A DNA stretch of 6,122 nucleotides from Lachnoclostridium phytofermentans (GTDB lineage: Bacteria; Bacillota; Clostridia; Lachnospirales; Lachnospiraceae): positions 1 through 6,122 of the forward strand of contig DPVV01000001.1 in the NCBI GenBank assembly GCA_003526525.1, given 5' to 3'. Of the stretch, positions 1-6,088 are shown in pieces. The stretch's first letter is position 1. Each line of letters starts with the position of its first letter. The translations under genes and the position numbers were made by a program. The notes under the pieces were generated by a model that searched no databases, was not told the DNA's origin, and was given only the letters and a program-made list of their open reading frames with translations.

Positions 1-27
1 CCCTGATCTCTTACCAAAATCTTCGGC

Positions 28-65
28 AAAAGAACAAGGCTTACGAATCTATAAATACTCGCAGC
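28..65 (-). terminator. Expression-platform terminator of the M-box riboswitch
   Basis: On the minus strand, GCUGCGAGU (65-57) pairs with AUUCGUAAGC (48-39), giving about nine pairs with one bulged A and an 8-nt loop. A U-rich run, CUUGUUCUUUU (38-28), follows at once. It sits directly 3' of the M-box aptamer, where the Mg2+-dependent terminator is expected in this riboswitch class. By analogy with the Bacillus subtilis mgtE leader, it should form when Mg2+ is abundant and stop transcription before the downstream gene, which starts beyond the left edge. The stem is modest and contains G-U pairs, so the exact pairing is an inference. Confidence 0.6.
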
Positions 66-70
66 AATTA

Positions 71-230
71 ACCGTTCAAGCTTTAGCATCGCAGGGCATG
101 GCATACATTGACGCCTTGAAATTGCATTAGGTTATGCCTTGATTCGACACAACCTGCTAACCAACTAATAGTGTCTCCATTATTTCGCGGTAGCAATCCA
201 TATCCCTGCGGTAGCCTCACCTACCGAAGT
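71..230 (-). promoter_or_regulatory. M-box (ykoK leader) magnesium riboswitch aptamer
   Basis: Read on the minus strand, this segment carries the conserved M-box blocks in order: ACUUCGGUAGGUGAGGCUACC at the 5' end (about 230-210, with the GGUGAGG core at 221-215 closed by GGUAG/CUACC), AUAUGGA then GCUACCGC, AAUGGAGAC, GGUUAGCAG, UAAUGCA (129-123), UAUGCCAU (105-98) and GAUGCUAAAGCU (about 90-79). I recognise these from the B. subtilis mgtE M-box, which ends with a closely similar UAUGCCAU...GUGCUAAAGCU stretch. M-box RNAs bind several Mg2+ ions and control Mg2+ transporters such as MgtE, MgtA or CorA. The leader begins about 8 nt after the predicted start site of the promoter at 245-273 and ends in a terminator at 28-65. 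The regulated gene lies off the left edge, so its identity is inferred only. Confidence 0.9.
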
Positions 231-244
231 TTAATTCTTTACAT

Positions 245-273
245 ACTATACTACGTATAATTACATATGTCAA
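245..273 (-). promoter_or_regulatory. Promoter of the M-box leader
   Basis: A perfect -35 box TTGACA (273-268) is followed after 17 bp by TATAGT (250-245), five of six matches to the -10 consensus. The predicted start site near 238 lies just upstream of the M-box aptamer. The -35 box abuts the tail of the candidate terminator of the preceding mrp gene, so the two transcription units are packed with almost no spacer. Confidence 0.75.
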
Positions 274-297
274 CAAACAATGGCATATTTTCTGCCA
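274..297 (-). terminator. Weak candidate terminator after the mrp gene
   Basis: On the minus strand, TGGCA (297-293) and TGCCA (285-281) form a 5-bp stem with a 7-nt loop, followed by TTGTTTG (280-274). It lies 16 nt after the mrp stop codon and immediately before the M-box promoter, the expected place for a terminator. The stem is short, so read-through into the riboswitch leader is possible. Confidence 0.4.
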
Positions 298-312
298 ACC
301 CTTATCAATCAC

Positions 313-1623
313 TTAATGACAGCTTCCGCAAGAACAACCGCCACAATTGTGCTCTCCGTCTTTATGATCGTGGTGATCATGATGGTCATGATGGTCATGA
401 TGATCGTGGTGATCACAATTTGCTTCTGTGGATGGTTTTGATGCCCCATCTAAGAAAGAAGCTACAGCAACCTCAATGTCTCCTTGCATTCCAGGTATTA
501 CAAGGATATCTTCATCCATTAATAGTCCCATAGCAGCACTGCCAATTCCACCACAAATTACAACATCAACACCCATTTCTTTTAATAAATCTACTGTAGC
601 AACATGACCGCTGCCTGTATTCTTAAGGGTAGTTTTGCTGATTAGAGAATTTCCTTCCAATTCAAAAATAGTAAAGGTTTCGCAATGACCAAAATGCTCA
701 AAAACATTATGATTCTCATCTGTTGTTACAGCAATCTTCTTTTTATTTTTTGTTGCTTTTGACTCCACTGGAAGTAATTTAGCAAGTGCCTTAGCTGCCT
801 CATCCAACCAATCACCTTGCAACTCTTCTGCCTTACCAGCATCAATTGTCTTTGCAATCGCTGGATTGATAGGCATTTTAGCAAATACAGGTACGCCAAA
901 TTTCGCAGAGATTTCGTCAATATGGCTTTCACCAAATACACTAATCTTCTCTTTACAGTTATGACACTCTAAATAAGAATAATTTTCTATAAAACCTAAG
1001 GTCTTAATATCCATGGCATTCGCCATATTCACCGCTTTGGATACGATCATAGATACTAATTCCTGAGGACTTGTAACGATAATAATACCATCTAAAGGTA
1101 GTGATTGGAATACTGTTAGAGGAACGTCGCCGGTTCCTGGTGGCATGTCTACAAAGAGGAAATCAACATCACCCCATACTACATCAGACCAAAACTGTTT
1201 CACTGTTTGTGCTATCACAGGTCCTCTCCAAACAACTGGAGTCTCTTCATCCTCTAATAATAAGTTAACTGACATAACTTCAATTCCATTTTTTGTGATT
1301 GCAGGTAAAATACCAAGTTCATTGGCTTCAGCTTTCTTATGAATACCAAATGCTTTTGGAATGGAAGGGCCTGTAATATCTGCATCTAAAACTGCAGTCT
1401 TATAACCCATACGATTCATAAGAACTGTAAGATAAGATGTTATGGTAGATTTTCCTACACCACCCTTTCCACTTACAATACCAATTACTTTCTTCACACG
1501 ACTATATTGATTCATTGGTGCTAAAAGGTCTTCTTTCGATGGTTTTCTTGAACTACAATTGGAGCTACAACTACTACAATTGCTAGAACAGCTGCTTTGT
1601 TGTTGATATACTTGTTCGCTCAT
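313..1623 (-). CDS. MrpORP-like iron-sulfur cluster carrier ATPase (Mrp/NBP35-NifX fusion)
   Basis: A cytoplasmic P-loop ATPase of the Mrp/NBP35/ApbC family, fused to a NifX/NifB-type domain and 436 residues long. Family members bind and deliver Fe-S clusters; the fusion resembles MrpORP of sulfate reducers. Visible parts are: an N-terminal Cys cluster C-x3-C-x2-C-x3-C (C12, C16, C19, C23); deviant Walker A GKGGVGKST (52-60); switch region DADITGPSIP (80-89); Walker B and MPPGTGD (about 154-166); the CxxC pair C220/C223 that bridges a cluster in Mrp dimers; a NifX-like domain (about 295-395, with VFEHFGHCETF and CGGIG); and a His/Asp tail (404-421) followed by NCGGCSCGSCH. The ATG has AAGGAG 7 nt upstream and overlaps the DUF134 stop as ATGA, so the two are translationally coupled. 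N- and C-terminal Cys/His arms suggest metal binding, but the client protein is unknown. The family call is firm; the biological role is inferred. Confidence 0.93.
   Translation of the reverse strand: MSEQVYQQQSSCSSNCSSCSSNCSSRKPSKEDLLAPMNQYSRVKKVIGIVSGKGGVGKSTITSYLTVLMNRMGYKTAVLDADITGPSIPKAFGIHKKAEANELGILPAITKNGIEVMSVNLLLEDEETPVVWRGPVIAQTVKQFWSDVVWGDVDFLFVDMPPGTGDVPLTVFQSLPLDGIIIVTSPQELVSMIVSKAVNMANAMDIKTLGFIENYSYLECHNCKEKISVFGESHIDEISAKFGVPVFAKMPINPAIAKTIDAGKAEELQGDWLDEAAKALAKLLPVESKATKNKKKIAVTTDENHNVFEHFGHCETFTIFELEGNSLISKTTLKNTGSGHVATVDLLKEMGVDVVICGGIGSAAMGLLMDEDILVIPGMQGDIEVAVASFLDGASKPSTEANCDHHDHHDHHDHHDHHDHKDGEHNCGGCSCGSCH
361..414 (-). repeat. In-frame His-His-Asp codon repeat in the mrp tail
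   Basis: Residues 404-421 of the Mrp protein are a near-perfect run of Asp-His-His triplets, ending Asp-His-Lys. The DNA shows the matching GATCAT/GATGGTCAT-type 9-nt tandem pattern on the plus strand. This is a coding microrepeat, likely variable in copy number between strains. His/Asp-rich tails on Fe-S and nickel maturation proteins usually bind or buffer metal ions; that role is inferred here. Confidence 0.85.
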
Positions 1624-2018
1624 GTGTTATCTCCTTTATGTTCTAGATTGTGCGGTGTATCATCTTTCTGATTTAGTGCTTTTTCTTTCTTCATCTTACA
1701 GACTTTACATCGCTTTGCACAGTCGCATTGCGCAGTTGCTATGGTATAGTTACCACCCTCAACTAAAACGCCTTTCGCTTCACATAATGCTTCTGCACTC
1801 TTTTTTCTTGCTGAGTATAGAATACGTTGAAATGTGCCTCTTGATACCTGCATTCTTCCTGCTGCATCTTCTTGCTCTAACCCTTCAAGGTCGCAAAGCC
1901 TAAGTGCCTCCAATTCTTCTACATTCAGTTTCACATACTCTTTTTTTCCGCTCGCAGGTGTAAATACTTTATTTTGAAAATCCGCACACACCCGCCTGCA
2001 TACTCCATTTCTAGGCAT
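1620..2018 (-). CDS. DUF134 (UPF0251) family predicted DNA-binding protein
   Basis: A 132-residue protein of the DUF134/UPF0251 family, which has no settled function but carries a sigma-70 region-4-like helix-turn-helix. Visible parts are the family opening MPRNGVCRRVCADF, the block VKLNVEELEALRLCDLEGLE (29-48), the HTH stretch QEDAAGRMQVSRGTFQRIL (about 49-67), and the closing block VEGGNY (86-91). A Cys-rich end, CDCAKRCKVC (98-107), together with C7 and C11, could hold a metal or Fe-S cluster. The ATG at 2018 is chosen because the family begins MPR and AGGAG lies 5 nt upstream. A longer frame to 2105 would start inside the palindrome near the transcription start and is unlikely. The gene overlaps mrp by ATGA. 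A metal- or cluster-sensing regulator of its own operon is a reasonable inference. Confidence 0.88.
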   Translation of the reverse strand: MPRNGVCRRVCADFQNKVFTPASGKKEYVKLNVEELEALRLCDLEGLEQEDAAGRMQVSRGTFQRILYSARKKSAEALCEAKGVLVEGGNYTIATAQCDCAKRCKVCKMKKEKALNQKDDTPHNLEHKGDNT

Positions 2019-2092
2019 ATTCACTCCTATTAAAACATTTACAACTAGCGGTAATGCGCACTCACTTTTTCTTGGCGAGTTTGCGTTGTTAT

Positions 2093-2106
2093 TGTGCATA
2101 TGCACA
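2093..2106. promoter_or_regulatory. 14-bp perfect palindrome at the DUF134-mrp start site (candidate operator)
   Basis: TGTGCATATGCACA is a perfect palindrome occupying about +1 to +14 of the predicted DUF134-mrp transcript, just downstream of the -10 box. Symmetry and position fit a repressor operator. The best local candidate to bind it is the DUF134 protein encoded 75 bp downstream, which has an HTH; this is inference. Further into the leader, an imperfect hairpin (CGCA..CTC at 2085-2077 with GAG-TGCG at 2063-2057) may add an RNA structure. Confidence 0.55.
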
Positions 2107-2112
2107 CTATCA

Positions 2113-2140
2113 ATTATAGCCTAATGAGAAAGTTTGTCAA
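2113..2140 (-). promoter_or_regulatory. Consensus promoter of the DUF134-mrp operon
   Basis: TTGACA (2140-2135) and TATAAT (2118-2113) both match the sigma-A consensus exactly, separated by 16 bp. The predicted start is near 2106, leaving a leader of about 88 nt before the DUF134 ATG. The -35 box begins 3 nt after the stop codon of the broken MATE gene, and no terminator lies between. Such a strong core promoter usually needs a repressor, which supports an operator role for the adjoining palindrome. Confidence 0.85.
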
Positions 2141-2143
2141 TAG

Positions 2144-3113
2144 CTAACGTGTTTTCCCCGCATATTGTTTTTCAACTTGCTTGATTATAATATGATAAGA
2201 TACAAAAAGTAATACAGAAGCTGCTACCCAAGCTGCTGGTCCTGCCAAGCAAATACCGGCATATCCCATAAGTCCAGGCAGTATAAATGCCGCCGCAGAA
2301 CGGGCTACTAATTCAAAAACACCAGCCATTAAAGGCATAAAACTTCTTTGCTGTGATGGAAAACTGAAATGCCATAGGTAATCCAATCTGCAAATGTTTC
2401 CATGTAAATCTTACATCAAAGCGAAAATCTTTTTTTGATAGACGAAGCATCGGATACTTCATAAAAGCATAAATTACACAGGAAAGACCGGATAAAAACT
2501 GAGATAATACAGTTGCCCAAGCCGCCCCTACAACCCCCATATGAAAGTTAAGAATAAATAAAAAGTCTAACCCTATATTTAATATAGAAGAGACTGCTAA
2601 AAAATAAAGTGGAGTCCTACTATCTCCAATTGCGCGAAGCAAGCATGCTATCAAATTATAGAGCATACATGCAAACACACCAAGAAATATAACTACAATG
2701 TAATCATATGCCTCTTGTATAATTGAATCTGGTGTATTTATAAGCAGTAATAATGGTTTTGCAAGTAATACTGCTAGCGCTGTTATAACGATTGTAATAA
2801 GGATTCCAAGCATAATTGAAGTAGCTACGGAGCGCCTCAATCCATCCTCATCTTTTGCACCAAAACGTTGAGCAGCTATCACCGCGATTCCACCTGTAAT
2901 TCCAATCACAAAACCTAAAATTAAAAAGCTAAGCGCTCCGGTTGTTCCTACCGCTGCCAAAGCATTCGAGCCAAGACACTGTCCAACAATAATTGTATCT
3001 GTCATACTATAAAGCTGTTGGACTACATTTCCAACCAGTAAAGGGATTGAGAAGAAAAATATTAATTTGGTTGGACTTCCCTGCGTCATATCTTTTGCGT
3101 TTGATCTAGCCAT
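2144..3113 (-). pseudogene. MATE family efflux transporter broken by an internal out-of-frame deletion
   Basis: The N-terminal part (3113 to about 2349, 255 residues) is a normal MATE half: TKLIFFFSIPLLVGNVVQQLY, DTIIVGQCLG, AVGTTGALSFL, then several hydrophobic helices and the second-half opening LQIGLPMAFQFSITA. It then leaves the family, reading KKFYAFNGWCF and stopping at 2313. In another frame from about 2349 to 2144, the MATE C-terminus resumes: RSFMPLMAGVFELVARS, a PAAWVAA helix and the tail KQVEKQYAGKTR. Family members are about 450 residues, so roughly 120-130 codons are missing at the junction and the frame is shifted. MATE pumps use a Na+ or H+ gradient to export cationic compounds; the second helical bundle is largely gone, so transport is unlikely. 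The start ATG has GAGGA upstream. An assembly error is possible. Confidence 0.85.
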
Positions 3114-3391
3114 GTTTTCCTCAATTCTTACGCTTTTGCGTTTGCTATAAGTAAGTTATGCTTACATAATAAATTACTTTCCTATTTCTTGACATATATG
3201 TTCACTGAATCTAGATTTCCATAAAACCTATACCGCTAACATAGAATACCACGATATTCCTGAACTCGCAATGTGTTTTCCCTCAGAAAATACTGCTTTA
3301 TTCAATACGATAAGATATCCTCTACCTAGAATAGGAAATTCCGCTTACACTACCAGCTCTACCTCATTGTCTTGCCTAAACGTGGTATTTT
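3114..3391. other. Intergenic region between ilvC terminator and the MATE gene
   Basis: About 280 bp with no supportable gene. It should hold the MATE promoter, but I see only a weak TATTAT (minus strand, near 3170) without a good -35 box. Small inverted repeats are present: GTAAG-TTATG-CTTAC (3151-3165) and ACATATATGT (3192-3201). A 38-codon open stretch on the minus strand, without an ATG and without family resemblance, lies within about 3220-3340 and is probably chance or a decayed remnant. Confidence 0.5.
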
Positions 3392-3432
3392 AAAACAAGG
3401 AAGTCCCCCGTTCAATAAAACGGAGGACCTCC
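3392..3432 (-). terminator. Strong intrinsic terminator of ilvN-ilvC
   Basis: On the minus strand, GGAGGTCCTCCGTT (3432-3419) pairs with AACGGGGGACTTCC (3412-3399) over 14 bp including two G-U pairs, with a 6-nt loop. TTGTTTT (3398-3392) follows. It lies about 50 nt after the ilvC stop. The wobble pairs only work in the minus-strand RNA, which confirms the direction. Confidence 0.9.
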
Positions 3433-3483
3433 CTGATGTTGCTAAATTATATTTGGTTTATTTGAGATAATCAAACATTTAAA

Positions 3484-4506
<1,023 letters not shown>

Positions 4507-4573
4507 CTAATAAAATTACTTTTTTCTATGTTCAACCTGTAAAGTACTCTAACTAAACAAGTAGCATACTTAA

Positions 4574-5074
4574 TTATACGTAATCAGCGATATCACCGGA
4601 ACCTCTAGGCAATCCTGTAATTCCTGTTCTTACGATTTCTAAAATCTTAAATCCATCTAATAGATTAATAAATGCATCAATCTTTGCCTGATTTCCCGTT
4701 AATTCAATCATTAGAGATTCTTTGGCTACATCAACAATCTTAGCCCGGAAAATATCTGCTACCGCAATAACATCTTTGCGTTCTGATTCTCCTGCTTGAA
4801 CTTTTACTAAAATGAGTTCACGGCAAACGGACTCTTCACTATGTAGTTCTTTTATCTCTACAATATCCTCAAGCTTTTGAAGTTGATTTCTAATCTGCTC
4901 TAAGATTTGTTCTTCCCCGTTTACAACGACTGTCATCCTAGAAAATGCAGGATTCTCAGTTTCACCAACGGTTAGACTATCAATATTATACCCTCTTCTA
5001 CTAAAGAGCCCAGACACACGGCTAAGTACACCTGCAGTGTTTTCTACCAAAATAGATAAAACCATCTTTCTCAT
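4574..5074 (-). CDS. ilvN: Acetolactate synthase regulatory (small) subunit
   Basis: The regulatory subunit of acetohydroxyacid synthase, which stimulates the catalytic subunit IlvB and confers valine feedback inhibition. From ATG 5074 it is 166 residues, the usual length. The N-terminal ACT domain (about 4-78) has SILVENTAGVLSRVSGLFSRRGYNIDSL, including N12, G15 and N30 that correspond to the valine-binding residues of E. coli IlvH. The C-terminal domain (about 84-160) has VDVAKESLMIELTGNQAKIDAF and ends TGITGLPRG. The start is chosen because MRKMVLSILVEN matches the family opening and GGAG lies 6 nt upstream. The 30-residue upstream extension begins with TTG that is itself the -35 box. It leads an operon with ilvC. 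The large subunit gene is not adjacent on either side, so the partner must be encoded elsewhere. Confidence 0.96.
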   Translation of the reverse strand: MRKMVLSILVENTAGVLSRVSGLFSRRGYNIDSLTVGETENPAFSRMTVVVNGEEQILEQIRNQLQKLEDIVEIKELHSEESVCRELILVKVQAGESERKDVIAVADIFRAKIVDVAKESLMIELTGNQAKIDAFINLLDGFKILEIVRTGITGLPRGSGDIADYV

Positions 5075-5115
5075 AAGATACTCCACTTCCGGATTCGCAG
5101 TCTTACCCGCTTTCC

Positions 5116-5128
5116 AAATTTTAAATTT
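5116..5128. promoter_or_regulatory. AT-rich inverted repeat at the ilvN start site (possible operator)
   Basis: AAATTT-T-AAATTT occupies about +1 to +13 of the predicted ilvN transcript. It is symmetric and placed where a repressor could act, and branched-chain genes in Firmicutes are often CodY targets. However, its match to the CodY consensus is poor and AT-rich DNA makes such repeats by chance. There is no room for a T-box in the roughly 55-nt leader. Confidence 0.2.
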
Positions 5129-5135
5129 ACTAATT

Positions 5136-5164
5136 ATTGTAGCAACAGTAAATCGCTTTGTCAA
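5136..5164 (-). promoter_or_regulatory. Promoter of the ilvN-ilvC operon
   Basis: TTGACA (5164-5159) is separated by exactly 17 bp from TACAAT (5141-5136), giving a predicted start near 5129 and a leader of about 55 nt. The DNA upstream is A/T-rich, as for an UP element. The -35 box begins with the TTG that a naive ORF caller takes as the ilvN start codon, which argues strongly for the downstream ATG at 5074. Confidence 0.87.
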
Positions 5165-5277
5165 GCTAAAGTACTATAGTTTTAGTTTATTTTTCAGTCA
5201 TATTATAACATTTAGTTATATCTTAGTACCCAGTTCGAATAATAGATTTACACAGTGCTTATTGGTTAGCTTTCTTG

Positions 5278-5317
5278 TACCATTACGGTAAGCTTGCCGT
5301 GATGGTAGCTAATTTTT
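5278..5317 (+). terminator. Orphan plus-strand intrinsic terminator
   Basis: TACCATTACGG (5278-5288) pairs with CCGTGATGGTA (5297-5307) over 11 bp with an 8-nt loop, followed by TTTTT at 5313-5317. An outer TTAGC/GCTAA pairing (5265-5269 with 5308-5312) could extend it. One pair is U-G in plus-strand RNA but would be an A-C mismatch in the minus-strand RNA, and only the plus side has a T run, so the signal points to a rightward transcript. No plus-strand gene lies upstream. It sits just after the stop of the XRE gene, so it might also weakly shape the 3' end of that mRNA. Confidence 0.55.
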
Positions 5318-5325
5318 ACATAATC

Positions 5326-5535
5326 TTATTCAAAATAGAAAAGTTCTTCAAATTTTTTATCCAGTGCAATACAAAGGATTAGCGCAAGTTTAGCAGTTGG
5401 ATTAAATTGGCCAATCTCAATAGAACTTATTGTATTACGTGATACACCAACCATTCCCGCTAAGTCACTTTGAGACAAACTTTTTTCTGCTCGAGCTACT
5501 TTTAATCTGTTTTTTAGTATAAGTTTTTCTTCCAT
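5326..5535 (-). CDS. Small XRE/Cro-C1 family transcriptional regulator
   Basis: A 69-residue single-domain HTH protein. The helix-turn-helix is LSQSDLAGMVGVSRNTISSIEIG (about 20-42), followed by the hallmark FNPTAKLALILCIALDKKFEELFYFE seen in YozG-like small regulators of Firmicutes. It has no effector domain, so it probably acts as a simple dimeric DNA-binding repressor. The ATG at 5535 is preferred, with GAGG 8 nt upstream. A GTG at 5541, overlapping the upstream stop as TAGTG, would add two residues but has poor spacing. It lies 5 nt after the DUF6442-type gene, in one operon. The twin inverted repeats in that operon's promoter are the natural candidate sites for this protein (inference). 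Confidence 0.93.
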   Translation of the reverse strand: MEEKLILKNRLKVARAEKSLSQSDLAGMVGVSRNTISSIEIGQFNPTAKLALILCIALDKKFEELFYFE

Positions 5536-5540
5536 AGCCA

Positions 5541-5858
5541 CTACCTCAATGTGGTCAATATATAGTTGACTACGGAGAGAATTGATGCAATGCTTCCGGC
5601 AATCGCTGTGACAAGATACGCTTTACTCCTTACAAAACGGTACTTTCCATATGCTTCAGCGGCCATGAATACCCAAAACAGTGAAGATATCGCATGGAAT
5701 GTACCGGTTTCACCAAAAAACAAGTTGAATATCGCAAGAAACACAAATAAGAGCACGAATGCAACAAACCCAATTTTGCGCCCCTGATTTTCGGCAAACT
5801 CCAATCCCTCGTCTTTATAAGACTGTCTGCTTTTTTCTAAAATGTCTGCTTTTTTCAA
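5541..5858 (-). CDS. DUF6442-like small membrane protein
   Basis: A 105-residue protein with a charged cytoplasmic N-terminus (MKKADILEKSRQSYKDEG) and three hydrophobic segments at about 29-49, 54-71 and 80-102. The opening ILEKSR followed by an acidic stretch, then helices, matches small membrane proteins often paired with short XRE regulators in clostridia and bacilli; I assign DUF6442 from memory. The molecular role is unknown. The TTG start at 5858 is chosen because AAGGA lies about 8 nt upstream. The longer frame to 5897 also begins with TTG, but that codon lies inside the downstream operator repeat, only about 11 nt after the predicted transcription start and without a ribosome site. 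The gene is followed by the XRE regulator in the same operon, suggesting the regulator controls its level. Confidence 0.8.
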   Translation of the reverse strand: MKKADILEKSRQSYKDEGLEFAENQGRKIGFVAFVLLFVFLAIFNLFFGETGTFHAISSLFWVFMAAEAYGKYRFVRSKAYLVTAIAGSIASILSVVNYILTTLR

Positions 5859-5893
5859 AACTAAATTCCTTTCAATGTATTGATGTTGTTTTG

Positions 5894-5907
5894 ACAAGTT
5901 TACTTGT
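5894..5907. promoter_or_regulatory. Operator repeat 2 (start-site proximal) of the DUF6442-XRE operon
   Basis: ACAAGTTTACTTGT is an inverted repeat with 5-bp arms around TTTA, extended outward by TT/AA after one mismatch. It covers about +1 to +14 of the predicted transcript. A near-identical copy lies 33 bp upstream, centre to centre. Likely bound by the XRE protein of the same operon (inference). Confidence 0.72.
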
Positions 5908-5914
5908 TAAAATC

Positions 5915-5943
5915 AATATATCACTACCAAGTTTACTTGTCAA
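5915..5943 (-). promoter_or_regulatory. Promoter of the DUF6442-XRE operon
   Basis: TTGACA (5943-5938) and TATATT (5920-5915) are separated by 17 bp, with a predicted start near 5908 and a leader of about 50 nt. One inverted repeat overlaps the -35 box and spacer, and the other covers the start site, so an occupied pair would block polymerase. The promoter overlaps the 3' end of the upstream small ORF, whose shifted-frame stop codon is at 5935-5933. Confidence 0.85.
5927..5940. promoter_or_regulatory. Operator repeat 1 (overlaps -35 box) of the DUF6442-XRE operon
   Basis: CCAAGTTTACTTGT matches operator repeat 2 at 13 of 14 positions; the single change (A to C) is in the outermost base. It overlaps three bases of the -35 box and most of the spacer. 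The 33-bp centre spacing is about three helical turns, so dimers on both sites would face the same side of the DNA. Confidence 0.72.
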
Positions 5944-6060
5944 TGATGTGAGCTAAATTTACTGCATCATCCAGTGTGACAACCGTTTCCCCCCATACAA
6001 TCCGTAATAATCCACTTTGTAGCCTGTTTCTTTTAATCCCTTTAAAATTTTCTCTAACAT
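5933..6060 (-). CDS. Small unrecognised ORF, probably frameshifted at a G6 run
   Basis: An ATG at 6060 with a strong GGAGG 7 nt upstream opens a short frame reading MLEKILKGLKETGYKVDYYG. Read straight through, it ends after 33 codons at 5959 with an unconvincing tail (KRLSHWMMQ). If one G is added to the run of six G at about 5995-5990, the frame continues as GETVVTLDDAVNLAHIIDK to a TAA at 5935-5933, about 43 residues, which looks much more like real protein. I do not recognise a family. Options are a sequencing indel in the homopolymer, a recent pseudogene, or slippage to make two products. The shifted-frame end lies within operator repeat 1 of the next operon. Confidence 0.5.
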
Positions 6061-6088
6061 GCTCTTACCTCCGTTCTATTTTCAGCAT

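Noticed and set aside
2..130. Open plus-strand frame ending in TAG at 128-130, like the C-terminus of a gene entering from the left
   Set aside because: The same bases form a minus-strand M-box aptamer and terminator with a promoter in the right place. The peptide resembles no family I know.
21..229. Long-range complement CUUCGG (minus 229-224) and CCGAAG (minus 26-21) around the M-box
   Set aside because: Six base pairs across 200 nt and beyond the terminator; probably chance, though it could be tested in a full-leader fold.
239..261. TATAAT at 256-261 as a plus-strand promoter
   Set aside because: No acceptable -35 box at the right spacing and no plus-strand gene downstream; the minus-strand promoter in the same place is much better.
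361..414. Tandem GATCATGATGGTCAT-type units as a possible CRISPR or intergenic repeat
   Set aside because: The units are 9 nt, in frame, without spacers, and encode the His-His-Asp tail of the Mrp protein.
267..533. Plus-strand ORF of 88 codons with a DHDGHDGHDD stretch
   Set aside because: It is the antisense shadow of the His/Asp repeat of the mrp gene, and the repeated codons read as His/Asp-like on both strands.
3189..3217. TTGACA-17-TAGATT on the plus strand as a promoter
   Set aside because: The -10 match is weak, no gene or terminator follows on the plus strand, and it would only run antisense into ilvC. Chance in AT-rich DNA is likely.
4540..5175. TAAAGTACT repeated in the ilvN-ilvC gap (4540-4548) and upstream of the ilvN promoter (5167-5175)
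   Set aside because: A 9-bp match in AT-rich DNA with no symmetry and no consistent position relative to a promoter; not enough to call a regulatory site.
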